Below, in pieces: positions 25,725-34,969 of a DNA stretch of 64,000 nt. The position numbers and the translations under genes are program-made. Origin of the DNA: Rheinheimera sp. SA_1 (GTDB lineage: Bacteria > Pseudomonadota > Gammaproteobacteria > Enterobacterales > Alteromonadaceae); NCBI RefSeq assembly GCF_001669775.1, contig NZ_LXWK01000011.1:1178001-1242000 (forward strand). Reading direction: 5' to 3'. How positions within the stretch are numbered: position 1 is the first letter of the stretch; every line of letters begins with the position of its first letter. The notes beneath the pieces are model-generated. The model searched no databases. It was not told where the DNA came from and saw nothing but the letters and a program-made list of their open reading frames with translations.

Positions 25725-27581
25725 TCATGGTGTTGTGTCGCCTTCGCCAGGTGTGAACGCTGCTTTTAACCGCGCCTGCTGCTGCAATGCCACCTGGTGA
25801 TCCGGCTGTTGTTGCAGGATTAGCGCCAGCTGCGCCAAAGCCGCCGGTACGTCACCGGCACTCGCCAACGTGCGGGCCAACATCAGCCGGTATTGCACAT
25901 CTGTCGGCTGTAATTGCAACGCCCGCCAATGATAAAAACGCGCCATCAGCACATCACCAGCCATAAAATAAAACTGACCGGCAGCAAAGGCGATATCTGC
26001 TTTAAACGGCAAGGCATCGGACAATAACGCCGCCACTTTCGCCGCATTGGGTGCGTCGCGTTGTTGCTGATAAAAATTTAATAATTGCTGATGTAAACTG
26101 AGCCAGTCGCCGCCTTGGACCAGCTGCGCAGCCAGCTGTTGCAGCGCCGGTTGTGGCAACTGACTGGTAAACTCAGCCTGCGACGGTGGAGGCTGTTGCT
26201 GGTGTTGATCAAAAGGATAATCTGCCAGCAGCATGGCAATTTTGTAGTTGGCATTCACCACGTCCAACACCGATAACAAATTTGTTGGCGCAGTTGCGGT
26301 GTTGCTACCAGGTGTTGCCCTCAGTAATCCGGCTTGGCTCAAACTGCGCCACCAGCTGTCGGCCAATAGCTGATAGCCGCGCTGATTCGGATGCACATGT
26401 TCCAGCAATAATTCAGCGCCCAAAATGCCGTCCTGGCTGTGCTGACGAAACAAAGTTTCAGCATCGGCCAGCCAAATGCCGGGTGTGTTACTTTGTTCGC
26501 GTAGCAGCTGATTAAACTCGGTTGGCGCGCGAAACCTTAATAAATCCAGATCTTTGGCCTGCTGTAACGCTTGCTGTGCCGCTTCAGGCTGACGATTCGC
26601 CAGCAGCGCCTGGCCATAACGGTAATGCAACAATGCATCTTCCGGCGCGGTTTTTAATAATGCCGGTAACTGTTGTAACGCTGCTGCCGCGGATAATTCC
26701 GGATCAAGTGCCGGCAGCGACTGGCTTTGATCCGCCAGAAAAGGCGCATGCACCAGCTCATTACTGACCAGTGTCGTCAACAGCAGCGGCACCCCGGCTT
26801 CGCGCGCTAATTCACTGATTTCAGATAAATTATCCCGGAATTGCTGCACACCCGCCTGGTAAGCCTCGCTGCTCAAAGCAATACCAGACTGGCTGGCCAT
26901 TTGCGCCATCGTCGTTTGACCACTTTGCCGATCCGGCGCCGGCAATACCGCTTGCAACAGCTGCTGCACCAACTGATATAACCGCCACTGTTTTAACTGC
27001 AGCCACCACAGCGTTAACTGCCGGTTTGGACTGGCCTGAAACTGTGAGCCCACGCCGAGCAAACCGACATATTCATTGTGCCCCAGGTACAGCACAATGG
27101 CGTCAGGCTGCACCGCCAACAGTTCCGGCATGATATCGAGCACAGTGTAGCTGTTGATCGCTGCCATCGCGGTTGAAATCACTTCGATTTGCTTGTCGCC
27201 TGCTTGCTGTTTAAGCCGCTGTTGCAACAAAGCTGCGGGCGAGCCAAAGCGGCCATAAGGAAAACCGGCGGCCGTTGACTCCCCGGCCACCACCAATCGC
27301 AGACCGGCTTCGGGCTTTTCTGCCAGAAAATACTGACTGTCCGGCGCCACCGGCGGAGCCTGACGCGGGTCGTCAACATATCGGCGCACCAACAGCGGGT
27401 TTGGCTGCAGATAACCTGGCTCTGGCGCTGGTACAAACAACGGGTAACTGGCGCCAAATCCTGCCAGTCGCAATAGCCCTTCCAACAGCAATAACAGGAT
27501 CAATGGCAATGACCACAGCACCAGATAAAACCTTCGCGGCGTTGGTTTGGTTGCTGCAACTTTAATTGTCATTTGGCGCAT
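25725..27581 (-). CDS. Membrane-anchored SGNH/GDSL-hydrolase-like protein with TPR-like C-terminus (copy 2)
   Basis: 618 residues, same plan as its downstream paralog: membrane segment (about 18-40), periplasmic SGNH fold with AGESTAAGFPYG (Ser102), LGHNEYVG (Asn169) and EHVHPNQRGY (His), then Leu/Gln/Ala-rich helices; residues about 530-600 (AFAAGQFYFMAGDVLMARFYHWRALQLQP) read as TPR repeats. AAGGA lies 5 bases before the ATG. First gene of a two-gene operon running away from the carbamoyltransferase across a 180-bp divergent promoter region. Confidence 0.82.
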   Translation of the reverse strand: MRQMTIKVAATKPTPRRFYLVLWSLPLILLLLLEGLLRLAGFGASYPLFVPAPEPGYLQPNPLLVRRYVDDPRQAPPVAPDSQYFLAEKPEAGLRLVVAGESTAAGFPYGRFGSPAALLQQRLKQQAGDKQIEVISTAMAAINSYTVLDIMPELLAVQPDAIVLYLGHNEYVGLLGVGSQFQASPNRQLTLWWLQLKQWRLYQLVQQLLQAVLPAPDRQSGQTTMAQMASQSGIALSSEAYQAGVQQFRDNLSEISELAREAGVPLLLTTLVSNELVHAPFLADQSQSLPALDPELSAAAALQQLPALLKTAPEDALLHYRYGQALLANRQPEAAQQALQQAKDLDLLRFRAPTEFNQLLREQSNTPGIWLADAETLFRQHSQDGILGAELLLEHVHPNQRGYQLLADSWWRSLSQAGLLRATPGSNTATAPTNLLSVLDVVNANYKIAMLLADYPFDQHQQQPPPSQAEFTSQLPQPALQQLAAQLVQGGDWLSLHQQLLNFYQQQRDAPNAAKVAALLSDALPFKADIAFAAGQFYFMAGDVLMARFYHWRALQLQPTDVQYRLMLARTLASAGDVPAALAQLALILQQQPDHQVALQQQARLKAAFTPGEGDTTP

Positions 27582-27761
27582 GCCGGTCCTTATTTGCTGC
27601 TGAGCTGGTCAGTTGGGTACGAAGTCTTGGCAACATCCGGGACTCGACGCCTGTAGATTTTCGTAATATAACAACAGTATCGAACCCATTCAGCTTTGCC
27701 AAGCCCTGTGCCATGCAACAGATCCCTCACCGGAGCCCAGCCAGCGCTGCAATTGAGAGTT
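27582..27761. promoter_or_regulatory. Divergent promoter region, SGNH pair / carbamoyltransferase cluster
   Basis: About 180 bp separating two divergent transcription units that appear functionally linked. No exact -10/-35 pair is claimed. Confidence 0.4.
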
Positions 27762-29690
27762 ATGCAGAAAATATTAGGTATTTCATGCTTTTACCACGAT
27801 AGTGCTGCCGCCTTATTAGTTGACGGTAAGCTTGTGGCGGCAGCGCAGGAAGAAAGATTCAGCCGGTTAAAGCACGATCCGGCATTTCCGGCGCAGGCCA
27901 TTCAAAGCTGTTTAGATCAAGCCGGGTTGGTGCTCGCCGACATCGACGCCGTGGTGTTTTACGACAAGCCGTTATTAAAATTTGAACGTTTGCTGGAAAC
28001 TTTTCTGGCACACGCCCCTTTTGGTTTGCCAGCTTTTTGCCGGGCGATGCCGGTGTGGCTGAAAGAAAAATTGCTGCTGAAAACGGTGCTGCGCCAAGAA
28101 TTGATGGCGCTGTCGGGTCTGGCTAAAACTGCCTTGCCAAAATTGTTATTCAGTCAGCATCATCAGGCGCATGCGGCGTCGGCTTTTTACCCAAGCCCCT
28201 TTGCACGGGCGGCAGTGCTCTGTTTGGACGGGGTTGGCGAATGGGTCAGCGCATCGATTTGGCTCGGTGAAAACGAACAACTGACGCCGTTGACCGAACA
28301 ACATTTCCCGCATTCACCGGGTTTATTGTATTCAGCCTTTACCAGCTATTGTGGTTTCAAAGTGAATTCCGGCGAATACAAGTTAATGGGCCTGGCGCCT
28401 TATGGCGAACCAGTTTATGTCGATTTAATTCACCAACATCTGCTGACTTTACATGAAGATGGCAGCTTTGTGCTGAACCCGGATTATTTTGATTTTGCCG
28501 TCGGTAAGCGGATGACCAGCAGCAAATTCCACCGCTTATTTGGCGGGCCACCACGGCGTGCCGATGAGCCGATCAGCCAAAAGCAGATGGATTTGGCCCG
28601 TTCTATTCAGCAAGTGATTGAAGATATCGTGCTGAGAATGGCGCACCATGCCAAGCAGCTGACCGGTTGTCAGGCAGTCTGTCTGGCCGGAGGCGTGGCG
28701 CTTAATTGTGTCGCCAATGGCCGGTTAATGCGCGAAGGCCCATTTAAACATGTTTGGATCCAGCCCGCTGCTGGTGATGCCGGCGGCGCGGTTGGGGCTG
28801 CTTATTTGGCCTGGCATCAGTACGCCGGGCAACCGCGCCAGCTGGCCGCTGGCGCGCCCGATCAAATGCAAGGTAGTTACCTCGGCCCCGAATATAGCGA
28901 CGCTGCGATTGAGCAGCAATTGCAGGCTACGCACCTGTCCTATCAGCACGTGGCAGATGCTGAGCTTTACCCGCAAGTGGCTGATTTACTAGCCAATGGC
29001 AAAGTGGTTGGCTGGTTTCAGGGACGGATGGAATTTGGACCACGGGCGCTGGGTAATCGCTCTATTCTGGGCGACCCAAGAAGCCCGCAGATGCAAAGTG
29101 TGCTGAATTTAAAGATCAAAAACCGCGAGTCATTCCGGCCTTTTGCACCAGCGGTACTGCAGGAAATGGCCAGCCGCTATTTTCAACTTATTGGCACCAG
29201 CCCTTATATGCTGTTGTGTTGTCAGTTGCGGCCAGAGTTATTGCTGCCAGCGACAGGAAAAACCGCACAGGCAGACAACGACGAGTATCAGCTCAGTGCT
29301 GAACCAGCCATAGCAAATAAACAAACTGCGGCCTCCCCGACCAGCCAAACCAGCAATGTTTTCGCCAGACTGGCCGAGCAGCGTTCGACCTTGCCCGCCA
29401 TTACCCATGTCGATTTAAGTGCCAGAGTGCAAACGGTGGATGCCAACACCAACCCCAGATTTCATGCTCTGTTGCGGGCATTTTACCAACAGGCGGGCGT
29501 GGCGGTGTTGATCAATACCTCTTTTAACGTGCGCGGTGAGCCGCCGGTGTGTAGCCCAAAAGATGCCATCGAAGGTTTTCTGGCGACCGATATGGATGTA
29601 CTGGTGCTGGGTAATTATCTGTTACTTAAAAGAAACCAGCCGCAAGCGGCCATCGACCGTGCCCGCGAGCGTGAGTTTGCTGATGATTAA
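27762..29690 (+). CDS. NodU/CmcH-family carbamoyltransferase
   Basis: About 642 residues from the ATG at 27762 (MQKILGISCFYHDSAAALL), preceded by GAGAG; an upstream in-frame start lacks support. The N-terminal ASKHA-fold half has the family landmarks ISCFYHDSAA, QHHQAHAASAFY, LCLDGVGEW, SGEYKLMGLAPYG and CLAGGVALNCVANG; the C-terminal half has the hallmark FGPRALGNRSILGDPR. The family moves a carbamoyl group from carbamoyl phosphate, via carbamoyl-adenylate, to a hydroxyl on a sugar, antibiotic or other small molecule. Residues near 500-560 carry an Ala/Thr/Gln-rich, low-complexity stretch that looks like an insertion or long loop. First gene of the operon with the SxtJ-like and DUF5989 genes. 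Confidence 0.92.
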   Translation: MQKILGISCFYHDSAAALLVDGKLVAAAQEERFSRLKHDPAFPAQAIQSCLDQAGLVLADIDAVVFYDKPLLKFERLLETFLAHAPFGLPAFCRAMPVWLKEKLLLKTVLRQELMALSGLAKTALPKLLFSQHHQAHAASAFYPSPFARAAVLCLDGVGEWVSASIWLGENEQLTPLTEQHFPHSPGLLYSAFTSYCGFKVNSGEYKLMGLAPYGEPVYVDLIHQHLLTLHEDGSFVLNPDYFDFAVGKRMTSSKFHRLFGGPPRRADEPISQKQMDLARSIQQVIEDIVLRMAHHAKQLTGCQAVCLAGGVALNCVANGRLMREGPFKHVWIQPAAGDAGGAVGAAYLAWHQYAGQPRQLAAGAPDQMQGSYLGPEYSDAAIEQQLQATHLSYQHVADAELYPQVADLLANGKVVGWFQGRMEFGPRALGNRSILGDPRSPQMQSVLNLKIKNRESFRPFAPAVLQEMASRYFQLIGTSPYMLLCCQLRPELLLPATGKTAQADNDEYQLSAEPAIANKQTAASPTSQTSNVFARLAEQRSTLPAITHVDLSARVQTVDANTNPRFHALLRAFYQQAGVAVLINTSFNVRGEPPVCSPKDAIEGFLATDMDVLVLGNYLLLKRNQPQAAIDRAREREFADD

Positions 29691-29706
29691 ACGCCAATTG
29701 CAGCTA

Positions 29707-30130
29707 AGGGGAAATCATGCTGAAAGCTAAACTACTCAAACCCACCGATCACGCCGGTCTGCGCCGCTTTGGCGTGAGTATGGGCCTGGCGCTGCCGCTG
29801 ATCTTTATGGCGTTAATACCCTGGTTATTGAATTACAGCACACCGTTGTGGCCGGTGCTGATCCCACTGTGGCTGCTGCCGCTGGCGATGCTCACACCCG
29901 GTTTATTGTATTACCCGTATCGGCTGTGGATGGCGGTATTTGGGGTGGTCGGCATCATCAATACCTATCTGATTTTAAGCCTGGTGTTTGTGCTGTTGAT
30001 CACGCCCATGGGGCTGGTGCTGCGGCTTTTGGGTAAATTGCAGTATCAGAAGCGGAAAAGTTTCAGCGAGCACAGCAACTGGCAGCATTCGGTTGCACCA
30101 GAAGCCCGTAATTTAGAGGAACCGTTTTAA
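29707..30130 (+). CDS. SxtJ-like small membrane protein
   Basis: The coding part starts at the ATG at 29717 (ribosome site AAGGGGAA included in the span), 137 residues. A charged N-terminus (LKPTDHAGLRRFG) precedes three or four membrane segments (about 22-40, 44-62, 74-100). The pattern matches SxtJ-family membrane proteins, named from the saxitoxin cluster, which are typically encoded next to a carbamoyltransferase. Function unknown; a role as membrane partner of the enzyme is plausible. It lies 26 bases after the carbamoyltransferase stop. Confidence 0.72.
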
Positions 30131-30283
30131 ATGCAGGAATTTCTAAGCGATTTATGGGCATTTTTAAAAGTGCGCAAAAAAATGTGGTTATTGCCGGTGG
30201 TGGTCATTCTGGCGTTACTGGGCGCATTGGTGGTGGCGAGCCAACAATCGGCTTTGGCCGGACTGATTTATACGTTGTTTTAG
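30131..30283 (+). CDS. DUF5989-like 50-residue membrane protein
   Basis: A 50-codon gene whose ATG directly abuts the stop of the SxtJ-like gene (TAA then ATG). The product begins MQEFLSDLWAFLKVRKKMWL, followed by one membrane helix (residues 19-37) and a short tail ending LIYTLF. This start, with basic residues before one helix, is the DUF5989 pattern, a family found beside SxtJ and carbamoyltransferase genes. It is easily missed because of its size. Translational coupling to the preceding gene is likely, as there is no separate Shine-Dalgarno with good spacing. Confidence 0.75.
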   Translation: MQEFLSDLWAFLKVRKKMWLLPVVVILALLGALVVASQQSALAGLIYTLF

Positions 30284-30442
30284 TGGTTTAACTACCATCG
30301 CCATTCGTTAACCAAACACATACATCATGACAACCATTTACCCTCAATTTACATTTAATCCGCTGTAAAAGTATCAGCAAACTGTTAGCATCGAAAAACT
30401 CGCTTTGGGTGAGAAATTATGAACTTTAACAGGGAGTTATAC

Positions 30443-31489
30443 ATGATTAAAAAGAGTATATGGCTGATTGGCGCGGGTTTGATATTCAGCGCCGTCAGTC
30501 ATGCCGCAACCTCCGACCAACAACCATCCGCTAAACCTCTATTATTTTCCAGCCACGACAGTATACAAAGCAGCGTGACCTGTTTTCGGGGCCCTTTTCA
30601 AAGCCATCAGACATTTATCGATATGTTGCTGCAAAAAAATAAAAATCGACCTGCTGCAGCGCAGCAGAAGCTGGCAGAAATTTTTAATAAAGAAGACTTT
30701 GACCGTTATCAACAACAATTAGATTGTCAGACATTTACCTATACCGTTGATGGCGTGCCAGTGACGGGCTGGATGATGAAACCGAAACAACATCAGGGCA
30801 AGTTACCGGTGCTGATTTACAACCGGGGTGGTAATGGTGAGTATGGCAGTATCGTGATGGGTTTTGCCTATATGCGGCTGATGCCTTGGGCTGAACGGGG
30901 TTATATGGTGATCGCGAGTAACTATCGCGGGGAGCATAATTGGCCCCGCAACCAGCCAGTAAATGTCGGTCACGACGAATTTGGTGGCGTTGAGGTCAAT
31001 GATGTAAGGGCACTATGGCCCATTTTGCAACAAAGCCCGGCCGCTGACATGAAAAAAGTGGCGATGTTTGGTGAAAGTCGCGGTGGCATGATGACCTATT
31101 TGGCGGCAAAATCGATGCCTGGGTTAAAAACAGTCATTTCCTCAGCAGGCGTCAGCGATTTAGTTTCGGAATTGCAGTTCAGGCCTGAAATGGAAAAGAT
31201 GTATGAAAAGCGGATCCCATATTACCAATTACGCAAAGACGAGGCACTGAAAGAACGATCGGTGGTGCATTTTATCGATCAAATTCCGGCCGCGTTGCCG
31301 ATGTTGTTATTGCATGGCAGTGCTGATAAACAAGTAGATGTGAAAAACTCTGAACAGTTGGCAAAGCTACTGCAACAACGCCAGCAGCCGCACAAACTGG
31401 TGATTTACCCAGGGGACGACCATGGTTTAAATAAAAACCGCAAACAAGCCGATGCAGAAATTGAAGCCTGGTTGGACAAGTATTTATAA
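30443..31489 (+). CDS. Secreted alpha/beta hydrolase, prolyl-oligopeptidase (S9)-like
   Basis: About 348 residues from the ATG at 30443, chosen for GGGAG six bases upstream and a clean signal peptide (MIKKSIWLIGAGLIFSAVSHA). The catalytic fold shows GESRGG (nucleophile Ser), HGSADKQVD (Asp region) and GDDHGLN (His). The YNRGGNGEYGS segment fits the oxyanion loop of S9-like hydrolases. Such proteins are dipeptidyl peptidases or esterases; the N-terminal propeller of full S9 enzymes is missing, so it is a stand-alone hydrolase of the DUF/dienelactone type. Stands alone. Confidence 0.85.
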   Translation: MIKKSIWLIGAGLIFSAVSHAATSDQQPSAKPLLFSSHDSIQSSVTCFRGPFQSHQTFIDMLLQKNKNRPAAAQQKLAEIFNKEDFDRYQQQLDCQTFTYTVDGVPVTGWMMKPKQHQGKLPVLIYNRGGNGEYGSIVMGFAYMRLMPWAERGYMVIASNYRGEHNWPRNQPVNVGHDEFGGVEVNDVRALWPILQQSPAADMKKVAMFGESRGGMMTYLAAKSMPGLKTVISSAGVSDLVSELQFRPEMEKMYEKRIPYYQLRKDEALKERSVVHFIDQIPAALPMLLLHGSADKQVDVKNSEQLAKLLQQRQQPHKLVIYPGDDHGLNKNRKQADAEIEAWLDKYL

Positions 31490-31781
31490 TCATCTTGCTC
31501 CGCGATTTGACCTAACGACTTAAAATCACAGTGGCGGCTACGGCAGAAAACCTGGCCTTCGATCGGATTTGTATGCACAAGGATGACGGGTATAAGTTGC
31601 TCGTCGAGTGCTTCTCACTTAAGATAGCCCGCTTTTGGGCACGCCTAGCAGCAGTCATTTTTCGGTTGTTGCTGTCTGTTTTTTTGAATACTGTCTCGCA
31701 CCTAAAAACACTATTTAATTTTGAACAACACCTAAAGTGCCTGTAATTCAACACCAATAAATAATCATGAGGCTTAGTGCT

Positions 31782-33674
31782 ATGCGCTATCGTGCAGAAA
31801 TTGATGGGATCCGGGCCATTGCCGTGATGGCGGTGCTGCTGTTTCATTTTTTCCCTGCCATGTTTCCGCTGGGTTATTTAGGTGTTGATGTATTTTTTGT
31901 GATCTCCGGATTTTTAATCTCTTCGTATATCATCAAAGAATGCGATGAAGGTAAATTCTCTTACGCTGAGTTTTACCATCGCAGGATCAAACGTATACTG
32001 CCGGTCGTCATGCTGGTGTTAACAGTGTGCTCGGTACTTTCGATCTTTATTTTCACGCCATCGAATTTACGCGACTATTCATTCTCACTGCTGTCCTCGC
32101 TTTCATTTACTGCGAATATATATTTCTGGCGCAACGGCGGCTACTTTGGTCTGGATAACAGCATTGAACCGCTGCTTCATATGTGGTCACTTGGGGTGGA
32201 AGAACAATTTTATTTGATTTTTCCGATATTTATGGTGTTACTGCTAAGCAAAGTCAAAAACAAAACTTATGTGTTTTTGACCGTCGCAGCCTTGTGTCTG
32301 ACCAGCTTTTTAGCCTGCATCTACTTAATTTTTAAGGACCTCACCGCCCCGGCATTTTTCTTACTTCCGGCCCGAGCATGGCAATTTGGGGTCGGGATCC
32401 TCGCCGCGATGTACTTTATGAAAAACAACACTACCCATCATAAATTTGTCGAACTCGGCATCATTGCGGCACTGTTTTTGTTCTTTTGCATCGAGTTCAC
32501 CCAGATCCCGGCTGGTACTGTCGTTTCAGTAATGACCGCTTTATTCCTGGCAAAAAAATTCAACACCACCGGTTTTTTAGCCTTTTTTTTCCTGAACAAC
32601 CATGTCAGAAAAATCGGCATTATTTCTTTTTCTTTATACTTATGGCACTGGCCACTTGTTGCTTTTATTAACTACTATGTTGTTGAAGAACATAGCTATT
32701 TAGTCATGACGGCCGGCCTTGTAGTCACTTTTGGGTTGTCGCTGTTCAGTTACCGCTGGGTAGAAGAACCGTTTCGCCGGGATTTTTCACACAAAATTGT
32801 CTACGGCTATTTGGCAATGTCCATCGGGGCACTGCTGGCATTAAGCGGCCTAGTGTATTCAAATCAAGGGCATATGGTTCGGAATTCGCCATTGGTTATC
32901 GCGCTTTCAGACGCCCGTCGCACCCACTTTTATTGTGCGTTAGCGGATTATTTTTTCTATCAGGGCACCAGAGCCTGCGGCATCAATGCGTCCGCTGACA
33001 TTCAGCCCAGCATTGCGGTGCTTGGTAATTCACATGCCCAAATGTATGTGCCCTCGTTAACCCGGGTGTTCGCGCAGCAACAACTGGCCGGTGTATTGGT
33101 GCCGTTAAATGGATGTTTGCCGACCCTGGATGTCAATATCACCAGCCAATGCCTGAACATGGCCAAAATCAATTTTGCCGCAGTGCAAGCGGATCCGAAC
33201 ATCAAAATGGTGATGCTGGCCATGACCTGGAATGATGACCGATTGGTCAATGCCGACGGTTCAAATGTCGCTGAGGACAAAAAGCTTCGATTGACGACAT
33301 CGGTGCTTTCTTTAGTACAAGAACTTGAAAAATCAGGAAAAAAAGTATTGGTAGTCGGCCCAATCCAGTTGCCGGAAATCGACATCGCGTCGGTATTAAG
33401 CCGCAAACTGAAATTTAATCATGTCAGTGAAGCTGAAGCTTTGCAGCTGCTTAAAAAGCCAAGGGCAACTTTTGACCATGATTATGCCGTGATCATCAAC
33501 CTGCTTGAGCAATCACTGGGTGCGCGGCTATTAAAACCAAGTGACACCCTCTGTGATCAGGAATACTGCTACCTAGGCAACGAAAAAGTGGTGTTTTTCT
33601 CCGACATCAGCCATCTCAGCGAGAAAGGCACAGCGGCATTGGATCCAATGTTTTCCAAGGCATTGCAGCCCTGA
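31782..33674 (+). CDS. Acyltransferase-3 (OafA/OatA-like) with C-terminal SGNH domain
   Basis: About 630 residues from the ATG at 31782 (MRYRAEIDGIRAIAVMAV), with GAGG nine bases upstream; an ATG at 31767 is possible. The first 370 residues are an acyltransferase-3 membrane domain of about ten helices with the typical YRAEIDGIRAIAV, GVDVFFVISGFLI and EEQFYLIFP blocks; residues about 385-630 form a periplasmic SGNH domain with LGNSHAQMY and DISHLSEKG. Proteins of this design O-acetylate cell-surface polysaccharides (O-antigen, peptidoglycan or exopolysaccharide). The substrate cannot be read from the neighbours. A nearby transfer signature: the trhP/yfhL remnants follow immediately. Confidence 0.92.
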   Translation: MRYRAEIDGIRAIAVMAVLLFHFFPAMFPLGYLGVDVFFVISGFLISSYIIKECDEGKFSYAEFYHRRIKRILPVVMLVLTVCSVLSIFIFTPSNLRDYSFSLLSSLSFTANIYFWRNGGYFGLDNSIEPLLHMWSLGVEEQFYLIFPIFMVLLLSKVKNKTYVFLTVAALCLTSFLACIYLIFKDLTAPAFFLLPARAWQFGVGILAAMYFMKNNTTHHKFVELGIIAALFLFFCIEFTQIPAGTVVSVMTALFLAKKFNTTGFLAFFFLNNHVRKIGIISFSLYLWHWPLVAFINYYVVEEHSYLVMTAGLVVTFGLSLFSYRWVEEPFRRDFSHKIVYGYLAMSIGALLALSGLVYSNQGHMVRNSPLVIALSDARRTHFYCALADYFFYQGTRACGINASADIQPSIAVLGNSHAQMYVPSLTRVFAQQQLAGVLVPLNGCLPTLDVNITSQCLNMAKINFAAVQADPNIKMVMLAMTWNDDRLVNADGSNVAEDKKLRLTTSVLSLVQELEKSGKKVLVVGPIQLPEIDIASVLSRKLKFNHVSEAEALQLLKKPRATFDHDYAVIINLLEQSLGARLLKPSDTLCDQEYCYLGNEKVVFFSDISHLSEKGTAALDPMFSKALQP

Positions 33675-33854
33675 TCTGCCACTGGATAGAGTCGATAGGG
33701 CTGCTACCCAGGTAGCTTATTAGCAAAGCGAAGCAAATCAGCTGAGTTTGCGCCGGATCAAATTTTCAATTGGCCTACTGCGGCATACTCGGCACCATGT
33801 TTAGCGCCGGTGCCGAACCTATGTTTTCCATTAATCCATCAGCTGTTCTTTGTC
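33674..33854. other. Spacer between acyltransferase and pseudogene
   Basis: About 180 bp with no gene; no ribosome site or promoter is clear. The upstream part of the trhP homology cannot be traced beyond about 33855. Confidence 0.45.
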
Positions 33855-34569
33855 GTCAACCCGAATTATTGTCCCTGCCGGTACACTCAAAGAGATGCGA
33901 TATGCCTTTGCGTATGCCGCGGTATCGCTTGCGCGTGTGCAACAATGAATTTGATTTTAATAATCTGGCGATTGGCATTACCGAAGCGCTGGCGCCCGAT
34001 GCGCTAATTTTGTCAGACCCTGGAGTGATTTTTCTGCTGCGCCAGCATTTCCTCGACACGGAGCTGCATTTATCGGTGCAGGCCAATACCCTGAACTGGG
34101 CGGCGGTGCAGTTCTGGCAAGGCCAGGGGATCCGCCGGGTGATTCTATCGTGTGAACTGGCATTGGAAGAAATAGAGCAAATCCGCGCCAAAGTACCGGC
34201 AATGGAACTCGAAGTGTTTGTGCACGGCGCTTTGTGCATGGCGTATTCCGGCCGCTGTCTATTATCGGGATATATGGACACATGCAACCTAAATCAGGGC
34301 ACCTGCACCAAAGCTTGCCGCTGGGTTTATCAGGTCACAGCCGCCACAGAAAATGCGGCTGGCCAGTTTGTGCCAAAGGTTGAAACGACTTCGGCGAATG
34401 TAGCAGCAATCGCTGGCGCGTCATTACACCAAAGCCAACCGATCAACGACATTGTCCTGCTGGCCGATCCGCAAAAACCCGGTGAACTGATGCCGGCATT
34501 TGAAGCTGAACACGGCACTTACATTATGAATTCCAAAGACTTACGTGTCATTCAGCATGTTGACCGATG
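33855..34569 (+). pseudogene. trhP: Decayed trhP (yegQ) U32-family tRNA hydroxylation gene
   Basis: The translated region matches YegQ/TrhP along most of the N-terminal half: PELLS, then in another frame GTLKEMRYAFAYA, then back to PRYRLRVCNNEF, GITEALAPDALILSDPG, LSVQANTLNWAAVQFW, EVFVHGALCMAYSGRCLLSGYM, NQGTCTKACRWVYQV and HGTYIMNSKDLR. Damage seen: frameshifts near 33880-33935, a missing GADAVYAG segment, a missing stretch of about 35 residues before PDALIL, and loss of everything after QHVDR, where a stop is met. TrhP normally helps make 5-hydroxyuridine at tRNA position 34 and is about 450 residues. The lesions make function very unlikely. Confidence 0.85.
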
Positions 34570-34751
34570 AACCCGCGCCGGAATGTCCAAACGGCGCCAT
34601 CTCATTGCAGCCGATGCCTGTAGCACCCGGTAGTACCAGCAGCAAAAAAATCTTTCAGATAGATCCGGATTTATGCAGCGAATGTGCAGGTTTTTACACC
34701 CAACCCACCTGTGTCAAAGTTTGCCCAATTGATGTGGTGATCAAGGCTTAG
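34560..34751 (+). pseudogene. yfhL: Truncated yfhL-like 4Fe-4S ferredoxin fused behind the trhP remnant
   Basis: Reads PECPNGAISLQP...FQIDPDLCSECAGFYTQPTCVKVCPI, the C-terminal two thirds of the YfhL-type dicluster ferredoxin. The N-terminal CxxCxxC that starts its first cluster is gone; the sequence instead runs straight out of the trhP remnant in another frame. This points to one deletion that removed the 3' half of trhP and the 5' end of yfhL. A short reading frame exists but a working ferredoxin is unlikely. Confidence 0.8.
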
Positions 34752-34969
34752 AAAGCAGCACGCACCGGCGATTGACTTTGATGCATAGCGTCGCTGCGAG
34801 TTTACTGTCCTCTACTTCATTCCCTTCTCATCATCCCGTTCATTGCCTCTTGCATTGAGCTGTTGAAGTTGGCCTATGAGCCGTTGATGAAATATTTCAA
34901 ATTCTTCGCGATATCAACCAGTAGTCTTGAACTTCCCCGTATCCAATTGTTCGGCAAAAGGAAAACACC

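Noticed and set aside
27696-27761. Upstream start for the carbamoyltransferase
   Set aside because: The added residues are not conserved in style, and GAGAG precedes the ATG at 27762.
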